From: Cinclus cinclus
Lineage: Eukaryota > Chordata > Aves > Passeriformes > Cinclidae
Assembly (NCBI RefSeq): GCF_963662255.1
Contig: NC_085059.1
Location: 3,210,501-3,274,500, forward strand
Direction of reading: 5' to 3'
DNA: 64,000 nt
The notes beneath the pieces are model-generated. The model saw only the letters and a list, made by a program, of their open reading frames with translations. It searched no databases and had not been told where the DNA came from. This document shows positions 34,801 to 46,127 of the stretch, piece by piece. Each line of letters starts with the position of its first letter. Position 1 is the stretch's first letter. Made by a program: the position numbers and the translations under genes.

Positions 34801-36580
34801 GCTGTGGAGGGGGAAGCAGCAAACTCCCACCCCCAACACTGCTTTGGACTCCTTACCAGCTAAAACAGATCCCACTCCTGTGACTTTTTTCCATTTTTTG
34901 TTAACCACAACTACCATCAATTTAAATCCATTGAAAACAAGATCACAGGAGGGGTTGCGTGGAAAGGAACCTTCAATCCCACCCAGTGCAAGCTTTGCCA
35001 TGGCAGGGACACCTGCCACTGTCCCACGCTGCTCCAGCCTGGCCTTGGGCACTGCCAGGGATCCAGGGGCAGCCACAGCTGCTCTGGGCACCCTGTGCCA
35101 GCCCTGCCCATCCTGCCAGGGAACACTTCCTGACCCATATCCCATCTGAAGCTGCTCCCAGTGCCAACACGTGTCACTGCATGGCCTTGGGATGATGGAT
35201 CAAGAGAAAGCCCCAAGCTTTGAGCAGAGTTCCCAGTGCCTGTGCTGGGGACGTGCCACCCACCTGCCCCTCAAGCACTCAGCTGCCTCGCAGCCAGATG
35301 GAGTGTCCAACGGGTAAAGCACTCCCAGAGGATCAAACCCTGGTCACTGCACCAATGACAAGGTCTTTATTGGGAAAAGAAATGTCGAAGCACAGCGACA
35401 TTTCTTTTCCAAGCAGGAGACGCTGATCCTGTGCCGGCAGCGCAGGGATGCTGTTATTGCTGGTCCTCATTTCATCCCTTTATCAGCTGCAGGGGCACCA
35501 GGACAGGCTGTGGTCTCCCAGGGCAGCTCTGAGTGACACTGCTGTCCCCACCAGCTGTCCCCAGCCCTGGGTGCTGCCACGTGCCCCAGCCTCTGCAGCC
35601 CAAAGCACCTGGAGATCCCCCCGAGCATCAGCGATCAGGGCCGCTGCAATCAGCCTGCTGACACAAAACCTCAAGTGCTGCCACAAGAAAAGCAGCTGAT
35701 TCATTGATACCTCGGAATTTCATGTCTCAATGCAAGGACAGGAAGCACCCCTATGCCACCAAATCATTGCTAAGGGCTTGCAAGCCTCAACGCGGAGATT
35801 TCAGCGTTGGACACGCAGTCAGGGCAAGGGTAAATCCACACAGAGATGACACAGAAATTCCAAAACACACATCATGTTGGTCTTGACGCCTTTCTTGTTG
35901 GCTCAAGGGCTGTTTCCGTGGGCCATGCTTGCACAGAAAGAAAGGAAGTGCAGCTGCTGAGGAACATCTCCATGCCCTCAGCAGGTTTTGGTGCCTTTGC
36001 TGCAGGGCCGCTCCTGTCACAGCCCCCTCTCTGCTGCTGACACCGTTGCTCTTGGGGACACCAGCCCAGGAACACCAGCAGGGCCCAGGGTTGGGTCACG
36101 GGGACCCCCCTGTGCACAGGGACTCCCAGCCACGTGGCTGTGCCAGCACCCCCAGAAACACCAAGATCTGGCAGCACTTTGCTCCGCTGCTCTTTCCGCA
36201 CACGGAACCATCTCCTTCCTTTGCCATCCCAGGAAAATTCAACCTCTACCTCAGCCAAAGATCATTTCCTACACATGGCTGATCAGAAATGTTCTTCTGG
36301 ACTTCCTCCACCAAAACCACCCCCGCATGCCCACAAGACATTCCAGGGCCATCGGGAAACCCTCCACAAACACTGCGCAGGCACCCAGGACCACGGGCTT
36401 TCCATCTCTGCCATTCAGGCTCCCTGCGCTGCTCCTGGTCATTTTCTCCTCCTCTCTCCATAACTTTGGGAACCACAGAGCTCCCAGGCTTTGGCAATTC
36501 CCAAGGCCACTGCCATCCTTGACTTCTTGGACACCCCCAGGGCTGTGGACAGACACCCCTGTGTTTTCCCGCAGAAGATG
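31828..36580 (+). repeat. Array unit U6 (type C)
   Basis: CR1 (+) 32007-32265; gene 32425-32949; CCTT tract 33076-33113; AATAAA 33370-33375; CR1 (-) 34953-35133; hairpin 35373-35410 (perfect). Only a few base differences from U3 were seen over 4.75 kb (for example gaagcgctg versus gaagtgctg near 32175). From about 33380 to the end no gene is supported. Confidence 0.9.
32425..32949 (+). CDS. Acidic-repeat protein, U6 copy (6 repeats)
   Basis: Intron 32566-32679; 136 residues spliced, 174 unspliced. It carries the C-type Ser41 to Arg and Glu to Gly changes like U3 but keeps Leu27 (CTT), unlike U3 and U9. Otherwise it matches U3. Confidence 0.65.
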   Translation: MFLLPVLACPPLFVLCLGAELLLLPGLFLHFYCTINTNSMRAPVPVEVQCHPREGGSPECQGRLQPCGDGCWGQGPQVTLCCLMQTARDTIEDMEVDGQDDTEPMEVDEYDETEPMEVDEQDDTEPMEVDEYDETEPMEVDEQDDTEPMEVDEYDETEPMDVDEKDKEEPVILA

Positions 36581-39500
36581 TTAAGAGCCAACAGGAAGTC
36601 ACAAAGTTACGGAGGCTGCTAGATCACCTCCCCAAAAGAAAAAGCTGAAAAAGCTGTGGCTGCTGAGGAAGGGGAGGTGAAGCTTGTGTGGCAAGCTCAG
36701 AGCACATTCACAGTGAATGAAAGGTGGAAGAGGGAGGGTGACTCTTCCTCAGGAAGTCTACTGATGGGACAAGGGGGAATGGGATCAAACGGAAAGAGAG
36801 TTGGAAGAGATTTGATGCTGGAAAGAAGTTCTTTAATCTGAGGCTGCTTGTCCCTGACACAGGGAGCTGTGCACATGTGGGTGCCCCATCCCCAGCAACA
36901 TCCAAGGCCACATTGGACAGGGTTGAAGTGCTGGGAGCTTGCTCAGGTTGGAACCAGATGATTTTTAGGGTCTCTTCCAAGCCAAACCACTCAAGGACTT
37001 GATGGTTCTATGGCGTCCATCTCCAAGAGAGGAGTGGCCCTGAAGCTTCTGTGACATCACATGGCCCAGAGTGCTCCAGGTGGAAGGTCCAGGGCCTGGA
37101 GACCAGCACAACAGACAGTTCACCTGCTGCCAGCACTCAGTTCTCCCCCACTCTTCTCTCTCTGCCACGGTGCCAAGATGTTCCTGCTGCCAGTACTCGC
37201 TTGTCCCCCGCTCTTCGTTCTCTGCCTTGGTGCTGAGCTGCTCCTGCTGCCGGGACTTTTCCTGCACTTCTACTGCACCATCAACACCAACAGCATGAGC
37301 GCTCCTGTCCCAGTGGAGGTACAGTGCCATCCCAGGGAGGGGGGCAGCCCTGACTGCCAGGGCAGGCTGCAGCCCTGTGGGGATGGATGCTGGGGAAAGG
37401 GACTCAAAGTGACATTGTGCTGCCTCATGCAGACTGCCAGAGACACCATTGAGGATATGGAGGTGGATGAGCAGGATGACACCGAGCCCATGGAAGTGGA
37501 CGAATATGATGAGACTGAGCCCATGGAAGTGGATGAGCAGGATGACACCGAGCCCATGGAAGTGGACGAATATGATGAGACTGAGCCCATGGAAGTGGAT
37601 GAGCAGGATGACACCGAGCCCATGGAAGTAGATGAATATGATGAGACTGAGCCCATGGACGTCGATGAGAAGGACAAAGAAGAGCCCGTGATCCTGGCAT
37701 GAGGATGGAGCCCCAGGAGCAGGACAACCTGATGCTCCCCTGCCCTGCCCACAGGCAGTGCCCAGCCTGGGGCGGGGCTGGCTGGCTCTCCTCAGGGACA
37801 TGGTGCTCAAGGAAGTCCTGCTCTGCTGCTTCCTTCCTTCCTTCCTTCCTTCCCTCCCAGACTGACAGGGATAATGGGCATCGATAGGGCCCCGCTGTAA
37901 ATATGTTCTGCATGTTCGACGCTTTTTTTTATAGGAAAAATTAGAAGATTCTTAGCCTAAAGCTCACAGAATGTTAATCTATAGCTTCTAGATTTTTACT
38001 GTATAAGTCCCAGATTGTTAACAGTATAGTCTTCCTTGTAAATATGTTCTAGAGACTGTTGTTGTTGTTAGAAGTAAATATGTTCCTCAAATGTTTGGCT
38101 GAACTTTGTTCAATAAATACTATTTCTTATTAAAACCTCGCCTCTCTTTGCAATTCCTTTGGGCAACCTTTGCACAGTGCTGGTTTCCACTTGCTCATGG
38201 TTCCTGGGGCTGCAGGTCCCTGGGGGTGCTGGCACAGCCAGCCCTGGCTGAGGGTCCCTGTGCAGGGGGGTCCCACTGAGCCAGCACTGCTGTTCCTGGG
38301 GCACAGCAGTGTCCCCAAGGGCAAAGCTGTCACCAGCAGAGAGGGAGCTCTGACAGCAGCAGGCCCTGCAGCAACGCTACCAAAGCAAAGGAAACCTCCT
38401 GACACCCTTCCTGCTGCGGCCACAGGGACTCCTGGGCAGGAGCCAGCATCAGGCACAGGGATGCAACATCCACCTCCATGCTCTGAAGGTCTCGACAGCC
38501 TTGGCAAGTCTGGGACCTGCACCCGGGCTGCTGCAGGGGCTGATGTTTAAGGCTTGCAGCCTCCAAAGCCTCTGGGCTTTGCTTCCCCCGCTGCCTTCCA
38601 TTGCCCTGTGCCCAGGAACCTCACCCTGCCCGTGTTCCTGCTGCTGCCAGCAGCCCCCAGAGCCCCTCACTCCCGGAGCATCCCCATCACAGGGAGCACT
38701 GGCAAATCCCACACGCTTCACAAAGCAAACTCCCCCACAGTAACCAAACCACTCTTTGGTCAGAGGGTGCCAAGGGGAAGCTCAGCACCAGCTGCTGTTT
38801 AAAGCATGCTTTCAAAAGTGGCTTCAGGCACTCTGGCAGTGCCTGCTGCGCAGCTGAGGCTGTGGGGACACAGCACTGGCTCAGGCCAGCCCTCAGCCCC
38901 TCACAGCTCATGCCAAGGGCCCAGCTCACAAAGCAGTTTCACACCACTTGCTGCAGCTATTTCAAAGGCCTAAATGTCATTCGCAGGAGCCATTTAGTTG
39001 CCAACTCAGTGTCCGTGTCCTGGCAGGAGAAGCCACCAAGGGGCCTCTGCATGTGCACTCAGGGCACTTCCACTGCCATCCCAAAGGGATCGCAAAGGAC
39101 AGGGCTCTTCTTTCAGCACTGCTGAGCTCCTCACGCAGCATTGAAGTCTCAGGAAGAGACAAGAATTGAGTGCACCAGGGAAGCTGGCCTCGAAGAAAAC
39201 GCATCAACCCCACGGCCCACCCAAGCCAACGGCCTGCATGTCTGTACCTTCTCCTCCTTCTCTCTTCTCTGCTGTCACTTTGCCCCTTCTCTCTGTCCGG
39301 GACCTTGGCCTCTCAGACAAATAAAAGATGTGCATCCACACCTAGGCACGGCATAGATGTCTTACACAACTGTCCCTTCTTCCCCGACAGCTGCAAATCC
39401 TACAGCTGCCTGACCTCATCCCTTGCTCCTAGAAAGGGAGAGAAAACTTTCCATTCTAATCCATTGCCCAGCCCTAAGTCAACGACACAGTCAGTAGAAA

Positions 39501-41321
39501 TAGCTGTGAAATCCCCAGCAGGAACCTGCCAGAAGAGCTACAGCTGTGGAGGGGGAAGCAGCAAACTCCCACCCCCACCACTGCTTTGGACTCCTTACCA
39601 GCTAAAACAGATCCCACTCCTGCGAGTTTTTCCATTTTTTGTTAACCACAACTACCATCAATTTAAATCCATTGAAAACAAGATCACAGGAGGGGTTGCG
39701 TGGAAAGGAACCTTCAATCCCACCCAGTGCAAGCTTTGCCATGGCAGGGACACCTGCCACTGTCCCACGCTGCTCCAGCCTGGCCTTGGGCACTGCCAGG
39801 GATCCAGGGGCAGCCACAGCTGCTCTGGGCACCCTGTGCCAGCCCTGCCCATCCTGCCAGGGAACACTTGCTGACCCATATCCCATCTGCAGCTGCTCCC
39901 AGTGCCAACAGGTGTCACTGCATGGCCTTGGGATGATGGATCAAGAGAAAGCCCCAAGCTTTGAGCAGAGTTCCCAGTGCCTGTGCTGGGGACGTGCCAC
40001 CCACCTGCCCCTCAAGCACTCAGCTGCCTCGCAGCCAGATGGAGTGTCCAACGGGTAAAGCACTCCCAGAGGATCAAACCCTAGTCACTGCACCAATGAC
40101 AAGGTCTTTATTGGGAAAAGAAATGTCGAAGCACAGCGACATTTCTTTTCCAAGCAGGAGACGCTGATCCTGTGCCGGCAGCGCAGGGATGCTGTTATTG
40201 CTGGTCCTCATTTCATCCCTTTATCAGCTGCAGGGCCACCAGGACAGGCTGTGGTCTCCCAGGGCAGCTCTGAGTGACACTGCTGTCCCCACCAGCTGTC
40301 CCCAGCCCTGGGTGCTGCCACGTGCCCCAGCCTCTGCAGCCCAAAGCACCTGGAGATCCCCCCGAGCATCAGCGATCAGGGCCGCTGCAATCAGCCTGCT
40401 GACACAAAACCTCAAGTGCTGCCACAAGAAAAGCAGCTGATTCATTGATACCTCGGAATTTCATGTCTCAATGCAAGGACAGGAAGCACCCCTATGCCAC
40501 CAAATCATTGCTAAGGGCTTGCAAGCCTCAACGCGGAGATTTCAGCGTTGGACACGCAGTCAGGGCAAGGGTAAATCCACACAGAGATGACACAGAAATT
40601 CCAAAACACACATCATGTTGGTCTTGACGCCTTTCTTGTTGGCTCAAGGGCTGTTTCCTTGGGCCATGCTTGCACAGAAAGAAAGGAAGTGCAGCTGCTG
40701 AGGAACATCTCCATGCCCTCAGCAGGTTTTGGTGCCTTTGCTGCAGGGCCGCTCCTGTCAGAGCCCCCTCTCTGCTGCTGACACCTTTGCTCTTGGGGAC
40801 ACCAGCCAAGGAACACCAGCAGGGCCCAGGGTTGGGTCACGGGGACCCCCCTGTGCACAGGGACTCCCAGCCACGTGGCTGTGCCAGCACCCCCAGAAAC
40901 ACCAAGATCTGGCAGCACTTTGCTCCGCTGCTCTTTCCGCACACGGAACCATCTCCTTCCTTTGCCATCCCAGGAAAATTCAACCTCTACCTCAGCCAAA
41001 GATCATTTCCTACACATGGCTGATCAGAAATGTTCTTCTGGACTTCCTCCACCAAAACCACCCCCGCATGCCCACAAGACATTCCAGGGCCATCGGGAAA
41101 CCCTCCACAAACACTGCGCAGGCACCCAGGACCACGGGCTTTCCATCTCTGCCATTCAGGCTCCCTGCGCTGCTCCTGGTCATTTTCTCCTCCTCTCTCC
41201 ATAACTTTGGGAACCACAGAGCTCCCAGGCTTTGCCAATTCCCAAGGCCACTGCCATCCTTGACTTCTTGGACACCCCCAGGGCTGTGGACAGACACCCC
41301 TGTGTTTTCCCGCAGAAGATG
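36581..41321 (+). repeat. Array unit U7 (type A, mosaic)
   Basis: CR1 (+) 36760-37018; gene 37178-37702, with a possible upstream start at 37061; CCTT tract 37829-37859 (short); AATAAA 38112-38117; CR1 (-) 39694-39874; hairpin 40114-40151 (perfect). The start matches U4, the intron and 3' UTR match B units, and the spacer has its own variants. From about 38120 to the end no gene is supported. Confidence 0.9.
37061..37702 (+). CDS. Acidic-repeat protein, U7 copy (6 repeats) with an upstream in-frame ATG
   Basis: Standard start 37178; intron 37319-37432; 136 residues spliced, 174 unspliced. It shares the upstream ATG with U4 (39 codons earlier). The intron has a private ccccaa to ctcaaa change that alters two residues if read through, which fits an intron better than a coding segment. 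Confidence 0.6.
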   Translation: MAQSAPGGRSRAWRPAQQTVHLLPALSSPPLFSLCHGAKMFLLPVLACPPLFVLCLGAELLLLPGLFLHFYCTINTNSMSAPVPVEVQCHPREGGSPDCQGRLQPCGDGCWGKGLKVTLCCLMQTARDTIEDMEVDEQDDTEPMEVDEYDETEPMEVDEQDDTEPMEVDEYDETEPMEVDEQDDTEPMEVDEYDETEPMDVDEKDKEEPVILA

Positions 41322-44300
41322 TTAAGAGCCAACAGCAAGTCACAAAGTTACGGAGGCTGCTAGATCACCTCCCCAAAAGAAAAAGCTGAAAAAGCTGTGG
41401 CTGCTGAGGAAGGGGAGGTGAAGCTTGTGTGGCAAGCTCAGAGCATATTCACAGTGAATGAAAGGTGGAAGAGGGAGGGTGACTCTTCCTCAGGAAGTCT
41501 ACTGATGGGACAAGGGGGAATGGGATCAAACGGAAAGAGAGTTGGACGAGATTTGATGCTGGAAAGAAGTTCTTTAATCTGAGGCTGCTTGTCCCTGACA
41601 CAGGGAGCTGTGCACATGTGGGTGCCCCATCCCCAGCAACATCCAAGGCCACATTGGACAGGGTTGAAGTGCTGGGAGCTTGCTCAGGTTGGAACCAGAT
41701 GATTTTTAGGGTCTCTTCCAAGCCAAACCACTCAAGGATTTGATGGTTCTATGGCGTCCATCTCCAAGAGAGGAGTGGCCCTGAAGCTTCTGTGACATCA
41801 CAGGGCCCGGAGTGCTGCAGGTGGAAGGTCCAGGGCCTGGAGACCAGCACAACAGACAGTTCACCTGCTGCCAGCCCTCAGTTCTCCCCCACTCTTCTCT
41901 CTCTGCCACGGTGCCAAGATGTTCCTGCTGCCAGTACTCGCTTGTCCCCCGCTCTTCGTTCTCTGTCTCGGTGCTGAGCTGCTCCTGCTGCCGGGACTTT
42001 TCCTGCACTTCTACTGCACCATCAACACCAACAGCATGAGCGCTCCTGTCCCAGTGGAGGTACAGTGCCATCCCAGGGAGGGGGGCAGCCCGGACTGCCA
42101 GGGCAGGCTGCAGCCCTGTGGGGATGGATGCTGGGGACAGGGACCCCAAGTGACATTGTGCTGCCTCATGCAGACTGCCAGAGACACCATTGAGGATATG
42201 GAGGTGGATGAGCAGGATGACACCGAGCCCATGGAAGTGGATGAATATGATGAGACTGAGCCCATGGAAGTGGATGAGCAGGATGACACCGAGCCCATGG
42301 AAGTGGACGAATATGATGAGACTGAGCCCATGGAAGTGGATGAGCAGGATGACACCGAGCCCATGGAAGTGGATGAATATGATGAGACTGAGCCCATGGA
42401 AGTGGATGAGCAGGATGACACCGAGCCCATGGAAGTAGATGAATATGATGAGACTGAGCCCATGGACGTCGATGAGAAGGACAAGGAAGAGCCCGTGATC
42501 CTGGCATGAGGATGGAGCCCCAGGAGCAGGACAACCTGATGCTCCCCTGCCCTGCCCACAGGCAGTGCCCAGCATGGGGCAGGGCTGGCTGGCTCTCCTT
42601 AGGGACATGGTGCTCAAGGAAGTCCTGCTCTGCTGCTTCCTTCCTTCCTTACTTCCCTCCCAGACTGACAGGGATAATGGGCATCGATAGGGCCCCGCTG
42701 TAAATATGTTCAGCATGATCGAGGCTTTGTTTATAGGAACAATTTCAAGATTGTTAGCCTAAAGGTCCCAGAATGTTAATCTATAGCTTCTAGATTTTTA
42801 CTGTATAGGTCCCAGATTGTTAACAGTATAGTCTTCCTTGTAAATATGTTCTAGAGATTGTTGTTGTTGTTGTTAGAAGGAAACATGTTCTTCAAATGTT
42901 TGGCTGAACTTTGTTCAATAAATACTATTTCTTATTAAAACCTCGCCTCTCTTTGCAATTCCTTTGGGCAACGTTTGCACAGTGCTGGTTTCCACTTGCT
43001 CATGGTTCCTGGGGCTGCAGGTCCCTGGGGGTGCTGGCACAGCCAGCCCTGGCTGGGAGTCCCTGTGCAGGGGGGTCCCACTGAGCCAGCACTGCTGTTC
43101 CTGGGGCACAGCAGGGTCCCCAAGGGCAAAGCTCTCACCAGCAGAGAGGGAGCTCTGACAGCAGCAGGCCCTGCAGCAACGCTACCAAAGCAAAGGAAAC
43201 CTCCTGACACCCTTCCTGCTGCGGCCACAGGGACTCCTGGGCAGGAGCCAGCATCAGGCACAGGGATGCAACATCCACCTCCATGCTCTGAAGGTCTCGA
43301 CAGCCTTGGCAAGTCTGGGACCTGCACCCGGGCTGCTGCAGGGGCTGATGTTTAAGGCTTGCAGCCTCCAAAGCCTCTGGGCTTTGCTTCCCCCGCTGCC
43401 TTCCATTGCCCTGTGCCCAGGATCCTCACCCTGCCCGTGTTCCTGCTGCTGCCAGCAGCCCCCAGAGCCCCTCACTCCCGGAGCATCCCCATCACAGGGA
43501 GCACTGGCAAATCCCACACGCTCCACAAAGCAAACTCCCCCACAGTAACCAAACCACTCTTTGGTCAGAGGGTGCCAAGGGGAAGCTCAGCACCAGCTGC
43601 TGTTTAAAGCATGCTTTCAAAAGTGGGTTCAGGCACTCTGGCAGTGCCTGCTGCGCAGCTGAGGCTGTGGGGACACAGCACTGGCTCAGGCCAGCCCTCA
43701 GCCCCTCACAGCTCATGCCAAGGGCCCAGCTCACAAAGCAGTTTCACACCACTTGCTGCAGCTATTTCAAAGGCCTAAATGTCATTCGCAGGAGCCATTT
43801 AGTTGCCAACTCAGTGTCCGTGTCCTGGCAGGAGAAGCCACCAAGGGGCCTCTGCATGTGCACTCAGGGCACTTCCACTGCCATCCCAAAGGGATCGCAA
43901 AGGACAGGGCTCTTCTTTCAGCACTGCTGAGCTCCTCACGCAGCATTGAAGTCTCAGGAAGAGACAAGAATTGAGTGCACCAGGGAAGCTGGCCTCGAAG
44001 AAAACGCATCAACCCCACGGCCCACCCAAGCCAACGGCCTGCATGTCTGTACCTTCTCCTCCTTCTCTCTTCTCTGCTGTCACTTTGCCCCTTCTCTCTG
44101 TCCGGGAGCTTGGCCTCTCAGACAAATAAAAGATGTGCATCCACACCTAGGCACGGCATAGATGTCTCACACAACTGTCCCTTCTTCCCCGACAGCTGCA
44201 AATCCTACAGCTGCCAGACCTCACCCCTTGCTCCTAGAAAGGGAGACAAGACTTTCCATTCTAATCCATTGCCCAGCCCTAAGTCAACGACACAGTCAGT

Positions 44301-46127
44301 AGAAATAGCTGTGAAATCCCCGGCAGGAACCTGCCAGAAGAGCTACAGCTGTGGAGGGGGAAGCAGCAAACTCCCACCCCCACCACTGCTTTGGACTCCT
44401 TACCAGCTAAAACAGATCCCACTCCTGCGCCTTTTTTCCATTTTTTGTTAACCACAACTACCATCAATTTAAATCCATTGAAAACAAGATCACAGGAGGG
44501 GTTGCGTGGAAAGGAACCTTCAATCCCACCCAGTGCAAGCTTTGCCATGGCAGGGACACCTGCCACTGTCCCACGCTGCTCCAGCCTGGCCTTGGGCACT
44601 GCCAGGGATCCAGGGGCAGCCACAGCTGCTCTGGGCACCCTGTGCCAGCCCTGCCCATCCTGCCAGGGAACACTTCCTGACCCATATCCCATCTGAAGCT
44701 GCTCCCAGTGCCAACAGGTGTCACTGCATGGCCTTGGGATGATGGATCAAGAGAAAGCCCCAAGCTTTGAGCAGAGTTCCCAGTGCCTGTGCTGGGGACG
44801 TGCCACCCACCTGCCCCTCAAGCACTCAGCTGCCTCGCAGCCAGATGGAGTGTCCAACGGGTAAAGTACTCCCAGAGGATCAAACCCTAGTCACTGCACC
44901 AATGACAAGGACTTTATTGGGAAAAGAAATGTCAAAGCACAGCGACATTTCTTTTCCAAGCAGGAGACGCTGATCCTGTGCCGGCAGCGCAGGGATGCTG
45001 TTATTGCTGGTCCTCATTTCATCCCTTTATCAGCTGCAGGGGCACCAGGACAGGCTGTGGTCTCCCACGGCAGCTCTGAGTGACACTGCTGTCCCCACCA
45101 GCTGTCCCCAGCCCTGGGTGCTGCCACGTGCCCCAGCCTCTGCAGCCCAAAGCACCTGGAGATCCCCCCGAGCATCAGCGATCGGGGCCGCTGCAATCAG
45201 CCTGCTGACACAAAACCTCAAGTGCTGCCACAAGAAAAGCAGCTGTTTCATTGATACCTCGAAATTTCATGTCTCAATGCAAGGACAGGAAGCACCCCTA
45301 TGCCACCAAATCATTGCTAAGGGCTTGCAAGCCTCAACGCGGAGATTTCAGCGTTGGACACGCAGTCAGGGCAAGGGTAAATCCACACAGAAATGACTCA
45401 GAAATTCCAAAACACACATCATGTTGGTCTTGACGCCTTGCTTGTTGGCTCAAGGGCTGTTTCCGTGGGCCACGCTTGCACAGAAAGAAAGGAAGTGCAG
45501 CTGCTGAGGAACATCTCCATGCCCACAGCAGGTTTTGGTGCCTTTGCTGCAGGGCCGCTCCTGTCAGAACCCCCTCTCTGCTGCTGACACCTTTGCTCTT
45601 GGGGACACCAGCCCAGGAACACCAGCAGGGCCCAGGGTTGGCTCAGGGGGACCCCCCTGTGCACAGGGACTCCCAGCCCCGTGGCTGTGCCAGCACCCCC
45701 AGAAACACCAAGATCTGGCAGCACTTTGCTCCGCTGCTCTTTCCGCACACGGACCCATCTCCTTCCTTTGCAATCCCAGGAAAATTCAACCTCTACCTCA
45801 GCCAAAGATCATTTCCTACACATGGCTGATCAGAAATGTTCTTCTGGACTTCCTCCACCAAAACCACCCCCGCATGCCCACAAGACATTCCAGGGCCATC
45901 GGGAAACCCTCCACAAACACTGCGCAGGCACCCAGGACCACGGGCTTTCCATCTCTGCCATTCAGGCTCCCTGCGCTGCTCCTGGTCATTTTCTCCTCCT
46001 CTCTCCATAACTTTGGGAACCACAGAGCTCCCAGGCTTTGGCAATTCCCAAGGCCACTGCCATCCTTGACTTCTTGGACACCCCCAGGGCTGTGGACAGA
46101 CACCCCTGTGTTTTCCCGCAGAAGATG
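41322..46127 (+). repeat. Array unit U8 (type B)
   Basis: CR1 (+) 41501-41759; gene 41919-42509; CCTT tract 42636-42661, interrupted by ttacttccc; AATAAA 42917-42922; CR1 (-) 44500-44680; hairpin 44920-44957 with one mismatched top pair. It is longer than other short-tract units because the acidic repeat has eight copies. From about 42925 to the end no gene is supported. Confidence 0.9.
41919..42509 (+). CDS. Acidic-repeat protein, U8 copy (8 repeats, longest)
   Basis: Intron 42060-42173; 158 residues spliced, 196 unspliced. Eight 11-residue repeats are the most in the window, two 66-bp steps above U1 and U5. One silent change (CTT to CTC, Leu17) lies in the hydrophobic exon. Confidence 0.65.
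   Translation: MFLLPVLACPPLFVLCLGAELLLLPGLFLHFYCTINTNSMSAPVPVEVQCHPREGGSPDCQGRLQPCGDGCWGQGPQVTLCCLMQTARDTIEDMEVDEQDDTEPMEVDEYDETEPMEVDEQDDTEPMEVDEYDETEPMEVDEQDDTEPMEVDEYDETEPMEVDEQDDTEPMEVDEYDETEPMDVDEKDKEEPVILA

Larger units (their letters stand above)
20917..36580 (+). repeat. Higher-order repeat 2 (U4-U5-U6)
   Basis: Second A-B-C set, 15,664 bp. U5 matches U2 except for the loss of one 66-bp acidic repeat and scattered bases; U6 matches U3 almost base for base. The first 0.8 kb of U4 matches the start of U7, so the duplicated block appears to run from within U4 into U7. Confidence 0.85.
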
